NCBI GenBank assembly: GCA_020636545.1
Contig: JACJXS010000010.1
Location: forward strand, 62,001 to 126,000
Source of the DNA: Chitinophagales bacterium
GTDB lineage: Bacteria > Bacteroidota > Bacteroidia > Chitinophagales > JADIYW01
Direction: 5' to 3'
DNA length: 64,000 nt
Within the stretch, counting starts at the first letter, position 1. Each line of letters opens with the position of its first letter. Both the position numbers and the translations under genes were made by a program. Shown here piece by piece: positions 43,555-52,539 of the stretch. The notes beneath the pieces are model-generated. The model made no database searches. It was not told where the DNA came from and worked only from the letters and a program-made list of their open reading frames with translations.

Positions 43555-43583
43555 TTGACACAAACATTGACTTATTTGTTGAC
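43555..43583. repeat. Three TTGAC direct repeats at 12-bp spacing
   Basis: TTGAC occurs at 43555, 43567 and 43579, an exact 12-bp period, 47 to 75 bases before the ATG of the repeat lipoprotein at 43630. The even spacing suggests a regulator binding as tandem monomers or dimers on one face of the helix. Confidence 0.55.
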
Positions 43584-43629
43584 TTAAATCAATTTTATAC
43601 TTAACTTTAAATAATAATATTCACTATTT

Positions 43630-44398
43630 ATGAAAAATATTAAAAAAATCATTTTCATCACATTTATATTTTGTAGTGTAAGTACCCTTTTTTTATGCTT
43701 GTAAAAAAGACAAAAGTACAAAGCCTGAAATAATAGATGTCTATGTTGCAGGATATGAAAATAATGGAAGTAATACAGTTGCAAAACTATGGAAAAATGG
43801 AGTTGTTCAAAACCTCACTGATGGCACAAATGATGCATATCCACAATCCGTTTTTGTGCAAGGTAATGATGTCTATGTAGCAGGATATGAATGGAACGGA
43901 AGTAAATTTATAGCTAAGCTATGGAAAAATGGAGTTGCTCAAAATCTAACTGATGGTACACATTTTGCATATCCAAAATCCGTTTTTGTACAAGGAAATG
44001 ATGTTTATGTGGTTGGCTACGAATCTAATGGAAGTAAAGATATAGCTAAACTTTGGAAGAATGGTTTTACTCAAAACCTCTCAGATTGCACAAAAGATGC
44101 TTATTCACGTTCTGTTTTTGTACAAGGCAGTGATATTTATGTAGCTGGTTACGAAGGTGATGGAAGTAGATATGTAGCAAAACTATGGAAGAACGGTATT
44201 GCTCAAAACCTCACAGATGGCACTCATAATGCTTACGCATTTTCTACTTATGTGCTAGAAAATGATGTCTATGTAGTAGGTTACGAAGATAATGGAAGTA
44301 AATATGTAGCAAAACTATGGAAAAACGGAGTTCCCCAAAATCAAACTGATGGCACAAATTTCGCTTATGCAAAATCTGTATTTGTACATAAACATTAA
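43630..44398 (+). pseudogene. Lipoprotein with five 44-residue repeats, frameshifted in a T7 tract
   Basis: The signal MKNIKKIIFITFIFCSVSTLF is in one frame and the lipobox Cys with KKDKS in another; reading T7 (43688-43694) as T6 joins them. The mature part is five repeats of exactly 44 residues with consensus D-V-Y-V-A-G-Y-E-x-N-G-S-K-x-V-A-K-L-W-K-N-G, then x-x-Q-N-L-T-D-G-T, and ending just before TAA. The repeats look like beta-propeller blades; five is fewer than typical closed propellers. Function unknown, surface-exposed by inference. The frameshift blocks translation of the repeats unless an internal start is used. Confidence 0.82.
43736..44395 (+). repeat. Tandem coding repeat, 5 x 132 bp
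   Basis: GAT of the D-V/I-Y-V repeat start occurs at 43736, 43868, 44000, 44132 and 44264, a constant 132-bp period, with the fifth unit ending at the stop codon. Units differ at several codons, so homogenisation is not very recent. Confidence 0.93.
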
Positions 44399-44509
44399 AA
44401 TATTGCATTAATAGTTTTAAATAGAATAGTATATAATCAATATAACTTCTATATTCTCTAATAAGTAATATCCTATATTTACTTTAAAATTTGTATTTTC
44501 ATAGATTGA

Positions 44510-46363
44510 ATGAGGAAAATTAAATTATTACTTATAATAATTACACTGGCTATTGTTTCATTGAATTATGAAACTTATCATACTCATTTCATTCAACAAA
44601 CAAAAAGTTATTTAAGTGCGTCTTCTAAAGATTTGCAAGTAAGCCTTGATAAGATTATAACTGAAATTAATGCACAAGATAGTATTATAGATGACAAATC
44701 AACAATTATTCCATTATTTAAACAGGCTCGGTTTCATTTTAAAAAAATTGAATTTATAGCGGATTATAATGCAGAAGATATTTTTAAAATCCCTCTTGTT
44801 TTAGATGAGAAACGTAATTTTATTATAGAAGCTTTTGCTTTTCACGTATTGATTGACATTGAAGCGATGCTGGCTGAAGATAAAATAGAAAAACAAGCTT
44901 TTAAAAATTTAATCAAAGAGTTTCAATATAGGAATTTGAAATTTTATGAAATAGTACAATCAGAACTTATCTCTGAATCAACCATTTTAGAAGCCTTAAA
45001 ATACAATATTATAAAAATAGAAACCTTAAATATTACTGATTTTGATTGCGAAACCACTCGTAATTCTATTCAAGATATTCAAGCAAATTTTCTATCTATT
45101 GATACTTGTTTAGCATTATTAGCACCGCAAACCAAATCAAATGTTCAAGAAATAATTAATCAAACACGTTTGGTAATTAAATCAGCGAATAACTATTTAG
45201 AACAAAAGGATTTTGAAACCTTAGAACGCTTATATTTTACAAAGCAATATCTTCATCCATTAAATGCCTTATTTTCTCAAATTTTAAAAGACAGTGAAAT
45301 TCCACTCAATGAAGCAATTTACAATATCATTCGAGCTGTAAATTTATACTCTGACAATATTTACAATAAGGATTTTCTTTATACGCCTTTTTATAGTGTC
45401 AATAAATACAAAATTCCTAACCAAACTGAAATTGAATTAGGCAAGCATTTATTTTTTGATAAAAGATTATCCAAAGATGGAAAGATGAGTTGTGCTACTT
45501 GTCATCAACCAGAACTTTTCTTTACTGATGGATTAGCAACTTCATTGACAAATCAAGTTGGAATTTTTCAGGATAGAAATACACCAACCATTTTAAACAG
45601 TGTTTATCAACGCAATTTATTTTATGATTTAAGGGCTAAAAACTTAGAGCATCAAGCCAGTCAAGTGGTAGAAAATCATCAAGAATTTAACAACAATTAT
45701 GATACCATTGTTGAACGCTTAAAAAACGACAAATATTACAACGAAACATTTAAACAATTATATCCTTCATCTGAAAATTATATCAACGCAGCAACCATCA
45801 ACGCAGCAATTGCAGCTTTTGAACACCAACTGACTGCACTTGACTCTAAGTTTGATAAATATATGCGAAATGAATCGCCAATAATTGATAAAGAAATTGA
45901 AAATGGTTACAATTTATTTATGGGCAAAGCCAAATGTGGTACTTGTCATTTTGCACCTACTTTTTTTGGAACAGTACCGCCATTTTATTCTGAATCAGAA
46001 TCAGAAGTTTTGGGCGTTCCCGTAAATTGGGATACTTTAAACTACATTCAAAATTCAGATGTCGGTCGATACAAATTATTAAAGTTTGATTTTTTTAAAA
46101 ATTCCTTCAAAACATCAACGATAAGAAATGCTGAATATACTGCACCTTATATGCACAACGGAAGTTTCAAAACGCTTGAAGATGTTTTAGATTTCTACAA
46201 TCGTGGTGGTGGTGCTGCTTTTATTTCTATTCCCAATCAAACCCTTTCCGATCAATCACTAAACCTAACTTCAAAAGAAACGAAAGACATCATTTCTTTT
46301 ATTAATGCTTTGACGGATAGCACTTGGAATACACTAAAAGCTCCAGTTTCGCCTATGAAGTGA
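44510..46363 (+). CDS. Di-heme cytochrome c peroxidase (MauG/CcpA-like) with long N-terminal helical domain
   Basis: 617 residues. Exported (N-terminal hydrophobic KLLLIIITLAIVSL). A helical domain of about 290 residues resembles the imelysin-like extension of some family members. The peroxidase core follows: heme sites C328-A-T-C-H and C476-G-T-C-H, with RNTPTILNSVYQRN and the C-terminal TIRNAEYTAPYMHNGSFKTLEDV and YNRGGG. It reduces H2O2 or oxidises a substrate in the periplasm. Unknown partner. It precedes mutS2 by 27 bases, but mutS2 has its own promoter-like box. Confidence 0.92.
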   Translation: MRKIKLLLIIITLAIVSLNYETYHTHFIQQTKSYLSASSKDLQVSLDKIITEINAQDSIIDDKSTIIPLFKQARFHFKKIEFIADYNAEDIFKIPLVLDEKRNFIIEAFAFHVLIDIEAMLAEDKIEKQAFKNLIKEFQYRNLKFYEIVQSELISESTILEALKYNIIKIETLNITDFDCETTRNSIQDIQANFLSIDTCLALLAPQTKSNVQEIINQTRLVIKSANNYLEQKDFETLERLYFTKQYLHPLNALFSQILKDSEIPLNEAIYNIIRAVNLYSDNIYNKDFLYTPFYSVNKYKIPNQTEIELGKHLFFDKRLSKDGKMSCATCHQPELFFTDGLATSLTNQVGIFQDRNTPTILNSVYQRNLFYDLRAKNLEHQASQVVENHQEFNNNYDTIVERLKNDKYYNETFKQLYPSSENYINAATINAAIAAFEHQLTALDSKFDKYMRNESPIIDKEIENGYNLFMGKAKCGTCHFAPTFFGTVPPFYSESESEVLGVPVNWDTLNYIQNSDVGRYKLLKFDFFKNSFKTSTIRNAEYTAPYMHNGSFKTLEDVLDFYNRGGGAAFISIPNQTLSDQSLNLTSKETKDIISFINALTDSTWNTLKAPVSPMK

Positions 46364-46375
46364 AATAAAAAATCG

Positions 46376-46383
46376 TAATTTTG
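46376..46383 (+). promoter_or_regulatory. Putative -7 element for mutS2
   Basis: TAATTTTG ending seven bases before the mutS2 ATG at 46391; matches TAnnTTTG. Confidence 0.45.
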
Positions 46384-46390
46384 CATTCCT

Positions 46391-48772
46391 ATGCATTTTT
46401 TTCCTACCAATACACCCGAGAAGATTAATTTCAATACTGTTATAGATTTATTATCCAATAAATGCATTGGTTCTTTGGGTAAAAATCATATTCAAAATAC
46501 TGGTTTTATAACTGAGCATTCTAAACTTGAAACAGAATTAAAAATTGTACATCAAATAAAATCTTGGATTGAAGAAGGTTTACAAATTCCACATCAAGGC
46601 TTTAATTCCATGTCTTTTTTAAATAAAATTGATATTGAAAATTACATTATCCAAGTTTCCGAATTTATTCAATTATACAATGCACTAAAAACCGTAAAGC
46701 AATTAAAAAATACAGCTAAAAAAATTGATTCAGAAAGATATACCGCATTAACAGAGATTATTAATCAAGTGCCAGAATTAGATGCTGTACTTCTTGAAAT
46801 AGAAAAGACAATTATTATTGAACAAGAAATTATCAATGAAAGTGTTTCTAAAATTTTGCAACAAATCAGAAAACAAAAATCGCAAATACAACAACAAATA
46901 CAACAGAATTTCAAACGTGTTTTGACACACTACAAAGCAAAAGATTATTTGCACGATACTGAAGAAAGTATTAGAAATGAAAGAAAAGTATTAGCAGTTT
47001 TAAGCGAAAAAAAGCGGAGTGTAAAAGGTATTTTTGTTGATGAATCTTCTAATGGAAGTATTACATTTATTGAGCCTGAAGAAACTGTCCATTTAAACAA
47101 TGAATTGATTTCTTGTATATTAGAAGAGCAGAAAGAAATTGAAAAAATTCTTATTAATTTATCTAATAAAATTCGTCCTGAATTAGATGCCATTCAAACG
47201 ACACAAGAATTTTTAGCTTATTTTGATGCACAACAAGCAAAAGCAAATCTCGCAATAGAATACCAATGTACTTTGCCAGAAATTAGAAAGGAGAAAGTTA
47301 TTTATCTAAAAAATTTTAGAAATTTAGCTTTAGAATATCACCTAAGAAAACATAAGCATCAAATTATTCCCAATACTTTACATCTTGATGAGCAAAATAG
47401 AATTTTAGTAATTAGCGGACCAAACGCTGGTGGAAAATCTGTTGTTTTAAAATCATTAGGGCTGATGCAAACCATGCTGCAATTTGGACTTTTATTGCCT
47501 GTTGATGAAGGCTCTATCGCTTGTGTTTTCAATCAAATTTTTTCGGATATTGGCGATGAGCAATCTTTTGAAAATGATGTGAGTACCTATTCCGCTCATT
47601 TGCAAAAAATGAAATATTTTGTACAGAAATCTAATAAAGATACCCTGATTTTATTAGATGAAATGGGTGTTGGCACCGATCCAAGTTTGGGCGGAGCAAT
47701 GGCTGAGGCCGTTTTAGAAATCTTACATCATAAAAATGTTTTTGGTTGTGTTACTACGCATTTTAATAATTTAAAAGTTTATGCAGCACAAACAAAAGGA
47801 ATGCAAAGTGCGGCAATGGCATTTGACAAAGTAGCATTACAACCTAAATATGAATTACAAATTGGTCAGCCAGGAAGTTCTTTTACTTTCGAGATTGCTC
47901 AAAAAATTGGTATGCCACAAAACGTCATTCAGTTAGCAAAACAAAAAACAGCACATAACCAAAAAGCTTTAGATGAAACACTAAACGAAGTACAAATTGA
48001 AAAACATTATATCAAAGGTTTACGAAAAAATGTGCAACAAAAGGAAACACAACTCAATACTATTGTTAAAGATTATGAGCAATTAAAAGAAGAATTTGAG
48101 AAAAACAAAAAGCGATTAACAAAATCTCATGAGCAAAAGTTATTGGATTTTTATAATGAACAAAGTCGCTTGTTGGAAAAGCAAATGCGAGAATGGAAAG
48201 AAAGCCAACAAAAGAAAGAAGATTATACTGAACTTAGAAAAAATATTGATGAACAACGTAAAACGATAGAACAAAAACAACAAAAAGAAATCTCTAATTT
48301 CCAACAGAAGAAAGATGGTATAATTCAAGTTGGTTCAAAAGTTCGCTTAGAAGAAGGCACTGAAATTGGCGAAGTCATTTCGATAGATAACAAAAAGGCT
48401 ATCGTTGCTTTCGGTAGTATGCGAACTACTTTTAAATTGCATCAATTGGTATTAGTGGAAGAAAAAGCAAATACCAAAAAAGAATTTAGATTACAAAAAT
48501 CTTCCAAGCAAATTATAGAAAAAAGTAAGTTTGAAAGCGAAATTGATTTGCGTGGCAAATTGGTTGAAGAAGCCCACAATGCATTAGAAACATTTATGGA
48601 TCAATCTATTATGTACGGCATTCATCATTTAAAAATAATTCATGGCAGAGGTACAGGAAAGTTGCGGACTTATATCCATCAATACCTAAAAAATTATCCT
48701 TATATCAAAAATTACTATTTTGAAAAAGAAGAATTTGGCGGAAACGGCGTTACCTTGGTGGAATTAAGATAA
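46391..48772 (+). CDS. mutS2: MutS2 endonuclease/ATPase
   Basis: 793 residues. Layout: MutS-like core and clamp helices (to about 310), ABC ATPase with Walker A GPNAGGKS (343-350) and the DEMGVGTDPSLGGA signature region, long Lys/Gln/Glu coiled coil (about 520-635), KOW-like beta segment and a C-terminal Smr nuclease domain beginning DLRGKLVEEA (about 719) with HGRGTGKLRTYIHQYL. In other bacteria MutS2 suppresses recombination or splits collided ribosomes; the Smr domain cleaves RNA or DNA. Length is normal. Confidence 0.96.
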   Translation: MHFFPTNTPEKINFNTVIDLLSNKCIGSLGKNHIQNTGFITEHSKLETELKIVHQIKSWIEEGLQIPHQGFNSMSFLNKIDIENYIIQVSEFIQLYNALKTVKQLKNTAKKIDSERYTALTEIINQVPELDAVLLEIEKTIIIEQEIINESVSKILQQIRKQKSQIQQQIQQNFKRVLTHYKAKDYLHDTEESIRNERKVLAVLSEKKRSVKGIFVDESSNGSITFIEPEETVHLNNELISCILEEQKEIEKILINLSNKIRPELDAIQTTQEFLAYFDAQQAKANLAIEYQCTLPEIRKEKVIYLKNFRNLALEYHLRKHKHQIIPNTLHLDEQNRILVISGPNAGGKSVVLKSLGLMQTMLQFGLLLPVDEGSIACVFNQIFSDIGDEQSFENDVSTYSAHLQKMKYFVQKSNKDTLILLDEMGVGTDPSLGGAMAEAVLEILHHKNVFGCVTTHFNNLKVYAAQTKGMQSAAMAFDKVALQPKYELQIGQPGSSFTFEIAQKIGMPQNVIQLAKQKTAHNQKALDETLNEVQIEKHYIKGLRKNVQQKETQLNTIVKDYEQLKEEFEKNKKRLTKSHEQKLLDFYNEQSRLLEKQMREWKESQQKKEDYTELRKNIDEQRKTIEQKQQKEISNFQQKKDGIIQVGSKVRLEEGTEIGEVISIDNKKAIVAFGSMRTTFKLHQLVLVEEKANTKKEFRLQKSSKQIIEKSKFESEIDLRGKLVEEAHNALETFMDQSIMYGIHHLKIIHGRGTGKLRTYIHQYLKNYPYIKNYYFEKEEFGGNGVTLVELR

Positions 48773-48786
48773 GCTAACTTTTCGTA

Positions 48787-49035
48787 TTAGAGTTCCGAAA
48801 CTGTAATTTTGTAAAACTCCATTACTGGATTATACAATAATTTTTTACACGCTTGCTCTGTTAATTCAAAAGCTTCCTCTTTTGAAGTAGCATCAATTTT
48901 TAATTCAATTCTTTTGCCTACTCTAACGTTTAAAGCGTGAATATTCAAATTATTTAAACTTTGTTCTACAGCTTTTCCTTGAGGATCTAATAATTCCTTT
49001 AATGGCATTACGTTTATTTCTACTTGATATTGCAT
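48787..49035 (-). CDS. purS: Phosphoribosylformylglycinamidine synthase subunit PurS
   Basis: 82 residues: VEINVMPLKELLDPQGKAVEQSLNNL and VRVGKRIELKID are the PurS ferredoxin-like fold, which bridges PurQ and PurL in the fourth step of purine synthesis. PurQ and PurL are not in the window, so the complex is encoded at separate loci. 14 bases from the convergent mutS2 stop; upstream lies the DEAD-box helicase gene on the same strand, 35 bases away. Confidence 0.92.
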   Translation of the reverse strand: MQYQVEINVMPLKELLDPQGKAVEQSLNNLNIHALNVRVGKRIELKIDATSKEEAFELTEQACKKLLYNPVMEFYKITVSEL

Positions 49036-49070
49036 GGCTACAAAATTACGCTTTATTTCTTATCCAATTA

Positions 49071-50324
49071 CTATTTTCGCTTCTTCTTTTTCTTTTCTTT
49101 ATACAATTGCTCCTCTTCTTCCGCTTTTGCCATCAAAGAACGCCAATCGCCTTCAGGAATTTCCTTTTCTTTTGCCAAAAATAGGATTTCTTCCTGTTCT
49201 GCTTGTTCCATATCTATCACATGAATTGGATTGTGCAAAAAAGTCTCAATTTCTTTCAAAATTTCTTTTTCTTCTGAGCTACAAAACGAGATAGCTTGTC
49301 CTTTTTGTACACCACGTCCTGTTCTACCTACACGATGTACATAATTTTCTGATTTTTCTGGCAAATCATAATTCACAACATAGTCCACATTTGGTATATC
49401 AATACCTCTTGCATTAATATCTGTTGCAATTAAGACCTTCACTTTTCCATCTTTAAATTCCTTTAAAGTAGAAAATCTTTCTTCTTGAGATTTATCACTG
49501 TGCATCGTCAAAGTTTGAATACCTACACGCTCCATTGCTTTTGCAACACGCTCGGCTCTTACTTTTGTTCTTACAAAAACAAGTATTTTACTTTCCTTAT
49601 GTTCTGAAATTACTCTTTCTAAAAAATAGCGTTTGGCATCCATCTCTATAAAAGCTACAGCATGTTGTACATTTTTAGAAACTGGATCTTTAGGAGAAAT
49701 TTGGATACGAATTGGATTGTGAACTAACGAATAGGCTAATTTCTTAATCGTTTCATTGATGGTTGCAGAAAAGAAAAGGGTTTGCCTTTTGGCTGGCAAA
49801 AACCGAATCATATCTTGAATATCTTTGATAAATCCTAAATCCAACATGTGGTCAGCTTCGTCCAAAATCAAATAATTGATTTTATTTAAGGCTAATGCTC
49901 CTTGATGCACCAAATCAAACACTCTACCTGGTGTCGCAATGACAATATCCACGCCTTTATACAGAGCCTCGATTTGTGGGGCTTGATCGACACCGCCGTA
50001 AATACATAAGGTTTTTACTCTCGTTTTATAAGCAATTTTTTCAAAAACTTCAGTTATCTGGATTGCCAACTCGTGTGTTGGAACCATAATAATACATTTG
50101 ATAGCATCACTCCTACTTGATTTCTTTTGCTCGTAAATCAAATGGATAATAGGAATAGCAAAAGCTGCCGTTTTTCCAGTACCTGTTTGTGCAATTGCCA
50201 ATACATCTTCTCCTTTTAAAATAGATGGAATCGCTTTATATTGTATATCAGTCGGCTTTTTGAAACCTAATTGTTCCAAATTCCTTTTGATGTCTTCATT
50301 TATTCTATAATCTGAAAATTTCAT
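49071..50324 (-). CDS. DEAD-box ATP-dependent RNA helicase
   Basis: 417 residues. Motifs in order: Q motif (GFKKPTDIQYKAIP), AQTGTGKT (I), PTHELAIQ (Ia), TPGR (Ib), DEAD (II), FSATI (III), ATDINARGIDIPNVDYV (V) and HRVGRTGR (VI). The C-terminal tail is Lys-rich (KKKKKRK), typical of RhlE-like enzymes that act on RNA without strict sequence need. Role probably ribosome assembly or RNA decay. The stop is 35 bases before purS; co-transcription is possible. Confidence 0.95.
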   Translation of the reverse strand: MKFSDYRINEDIKRNLEQLGFKKPTDIQYKAIPSILKGEDVLAIAQTGTGKTAAFAIPIIHLIYEQKKSSRSDAIKCIIMVPTHELAIQITEVFEKIAYKTRVKTLCIYGGVDQAPQIEALYKGVDIVIATPGRVFDLVHQGALALNKINYLILDEADHMLDLGFIKDIQDMIRFLPAKRQTLFFSATINETIKKLAYSLVHNPIRIQISPKDPVSKNVQHAVAFIEMDAKRYFLERVISEHKESKILVFVRTKVRAERVAKAMERVGIQTLTMHSDKSQEERFSTLKEFKDGKVKVLIATDINARGIDIPNVDYVVNYDLPEKSENYVHRVGRTGRGVQKGQAISFCSSEEKEILKEIETFLHNPIHVIDMEQAEQEEILFLAKEKEIPEGDWRSLMAKAEEEEQLYKEKKKKKRK

Positions 50325-50371
50325 AATATTAATTAATTGAACGATAAACTTGCTCTTTGTATAGAATAAAT

Positions 50372-50980
50372 TTAAGCGATTAATTCGGAAATATCTCTAT
50401 CCACCAAAATTGTTTGCCAACCTAATTTTTTGGGTGCTATTAAATTCTCAGGCTTATCATCTAAAAAAATAAAATTAGCAGAATTGGAATCTCCAATAGT
50501 TTGTTGAACATGCTCATAAATTTCAGTATTTGGCTTTCTCATTCCTACCAATTGCGAATAGAATTGAATATCAAAAATAGTATCAAAAATATTCATACCA
50601 AAGTCAAACTCTAATGATTCATGAATAGTCTTTGTATGTATGGTATTTGTATTACTCAATAAATAAACCTGATTATTTTCTTTCAGACAATTCAATAAAT
50701 CTATCCTATGTTTTGGAATCGTTTTTAAAATACCATTCCAAGCTTTTTCAACTGCAATATCAGGATTTATTTTAATACTCTCCATCACTTTTACAAAATC
50801 TGTTGTACTAATTTTTCCAGTTTCAAAATCATGAAAAAAGCCTTCTTTAAATAGCTTTTCTAATTGCTCTTGATTGAAATTTGGAAATAAATCTTCCTTC
50901 CACCAATCTGATTCCGATTTTAAATCAATGATGACGGCACCTAAATCAAAAATGATTTTTTTATGGCTAATTTTCTCCAA
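50372..50980 (-). CDS. HAD-superfamily hydrolase (subfamily IA)
   Basis: 202 residues. FDLGAVIIDL (residues 11-20) is the HAD motif I with nucleophile Asp and a Leu in place of the second Asp, YLLSNTN is motif II, MRKPNTEIYEHV supplies the motif III Lys, and FIFLDDKPENL is motif IV. The cap is helical. Closest to YihX-like sugar-phosphate phosphatases; substrate unknown. The start is TTG at 50980: no earlier ATG exists after the asnS stop 9 bases away, and the next Met is internal. Likely co-transcribed with asnS. Confidence 0.87.
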   Translation of the reverse strand: MEKISHKKIIFDLGAVIIDLKSESDWWKEDLFPNFNQEQLEKLFKEGFFHDFETGKISTTDFVKVMESIKINPDIAVEKAWNGILKTIPKHRIDLLNCLKENNQVYLLSNTNTIHTKTIHESLEFDFGMNIFDTIFDIQFYSQLVGMRKPNTEIYEHVQQTIGDSNSANFIFLDDKPENLIAPKKLGWQTILVDRDISELIA

Positions 50981-50989
50981 AACTATAAA

Positions 50990-52405
50990 TTAAAACTCTG
51001 CACTTTTTGGCGTTCTTGGGAAAGGAATAACATCTCTAATATTCGTCATTCCTGTAACAAATAATACTAAACGTTCAAATCCTAAACCAAATCCAGCGTG
51101 TGGACAAGCTCCAAATTGTCTAGTTTCCAAATACCACCAAATTTGCTCTGCATGAATACCCACTTGAGCCGCTCTGTTTTTCAATTTTTCGAAATTATCT
51201 TCTCTTTGTGAACCACCAATTATTTCGCCAATTCCTGGAAATAAAACATCCATAGCTCTTACTGTTTTACCATCTTCACTTTGCTTCATATAAAAAGCTT
51301 TTATTTCCGTTGGATAATCTGTAAGTATTACAGGTTTTTGGAAATGCTTTTCTACCAAATATCTTTCATGTTCACTTTGCAAATCGGTTCCCCAATCGAC
51401 TGGATATTGGAATTTCTTTTTAGCATTCTTCAATATTTCAACAGCATTGGTATAAGTCAATTTTTCAAAATCATTAGAAACTACAAAATTCAACTTATCT
51501 AATAAAGCTAATTCACTTCGCTCATTTTGAGGTTTAGATTTTTCTTCTTCTAATAATCTTTTCTCTAAAAATTCTAAATCGTCTTTGCAATTTTTTAAAG
51601 CATAAGCAATTACATATTTTAAGAAATCTTCAGCTAATGCCATATTATCTTCCAATTCATAAAAAGCAACCTCTGGTTCTATCATCCAAAATTCCGCAAG
51701 ATGTCTAGATGTATTAGAATTTTCAGCTCTAAATGTTGGACCAAAAGTATATATTTTACTCAATGCCATTGCACCCAATTCGCCTTCTAATTGTCCTGAC
51801 ACAGTAAGATTTGTTTCCTTTCCAAAAAAATCTTCTTTATAATTGATATTATTATTTTCGTCCTTTGGCAATTTGTTCAAATCTAAAGTTGTAACTCTAA
51901 ACATTTCTCCAGCACCTTCCGCATCAGACGCTGTAATAATTGGTGTGTGCAAATAGAAAAATCCATTATCATTAAAATATTGATGAATTGCAAATGCTAA
52001 AGCATGTCTAATTCTAAAAATTGCACTAAAAGTTTGAGTTCTTGGACGCAAATGAGCGATTTCTCTCAAAAATTCTAAGGAATGTTTTTTAGGTTGCAAA
52101 GGGTATTTTTCTGGGTCAGCTTCGCCTAATATCGTAATCTTTTCTGCATTCAATTCGATGGCTTGTTGTCCTGAACTTTCTACAATATTTCCTTCCACTT
52201 TGATACAAGCACCTGTATTTATTTTAGCTAAAATAGCTTCTTCAATTGTCTCTGCAACTACTTGTAGATTATGAATTGTTGAACCATCATTCAAATTTAT
52301 AAATGCAACATTTTTACTTTGTCTTTTTGTTCTTACCCATGCAGATATTGTTGCTTGCGTGCCAATACTTTTTTGTTCTAATAGTTGTTTTATATTCATT
52401 TTCAT
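50990..52405 (-). CDS. asnS: Asparaginyl-tRNA synthetase
   Basis: 471 residues. N-terminal OB fold for anticodon binding (ATISAWVRTKRQSKNVAFINL), then class II core: YLHTPIITASDAEGAGEMF, TFGPTFRAENSNTSRHLAEFWMIEPE (motif 2) and GFGLGFERLVLFVTGM (motif 3, GLGFERL). Charges tRNA-Asn with Asn. The two ATGs at 52405 and 52399 are both usable. Followed by the HAD gene after nine bases. Presence of AsnS means direct Asn-tRNA formation. Confidence 0.97.
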   Translation of the reverse strand: MKMNIKQLLEQKSIGTQATISAWVRTKRQSKNVAFINLNDGSTIHNLQVVAETIEEAILAKINTGACIKVEGNIVESSGQQAIELNAEKITILGEADPEKYPLQPKKHSLEFLREIAHLRPRTQTFSAIFRIRHALAFAIHQYFNDNGFFYLHTPIITASDAEGAGEMFRVTTLDLNKLPKDENNNINYKEDFFGKETNLTVSGQLEGELGAMALSKIYTFGPTFRAENSNTSRHLAEFWMIEPEVAFYELEDNMALAEDFLKYVIAYALKNCKDDLEFLEKRLLEEEKSKPQNERSELALLDKLNFVVSNDFEKLTYTNAVEILKNAKKKFQYPVDWGTDLQSEHERYLVEKHFQKPVILTDYPTEIKAFYMKQSEDGKTVRAMDVLFPGIGEIIGGSQREDNFEKLKNRAAQVGIHAEQIWWYLETRQFGACPHAGFGLGFERLVLFVTGMTNIRDVIPFPRTPKSAEF

Positions 52406-52480
52406 TCCAAGGAATTTTGACTGCTAAGTTAATTATTATGATTTAAAAATTTTAAGAGCTGTTGTTATGTATTAATGAAA

Positions 52481-52511
52481 TAAAAAAGAACCTGCAATCA
52501 TACAGGTTCTT
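52481..52511 (-). terminator. Rho-independent terminator after the Lys/Ala-rich protein gene
   Basis: 9-bp stem AAGAACCTG / CAGGTTCTT (52486-52494 and 52503-52511), 8-base loop, with T6 following on the minus strand. Ends transcription 30 bases after the gene at 52540. Confidence 0.85.
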
Positions 52512-52539
52512 AAAATAAATATCCCACTAAACAAAAAAA

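Noticed and set aside
43555..43583. TTGAC copies read as sigma-70 -35 boxes
   Set aside because: Bacteroidota promoters use TTTG/TAnnTTTG, and three copies at 12 bp suit an operator array better.
43736..44395. 132-bp tandem repeat as a CRISPR-like or mobile element
   Set aside because: The repeats are coding and in frame, with no spacers or terminal repeats.
48140..48328. Minus-strand hydrophobic frame within mutS2
   Set aside because: Antisense image of the mutS2 coiled-coil; hydrophobicity is a composition effect.
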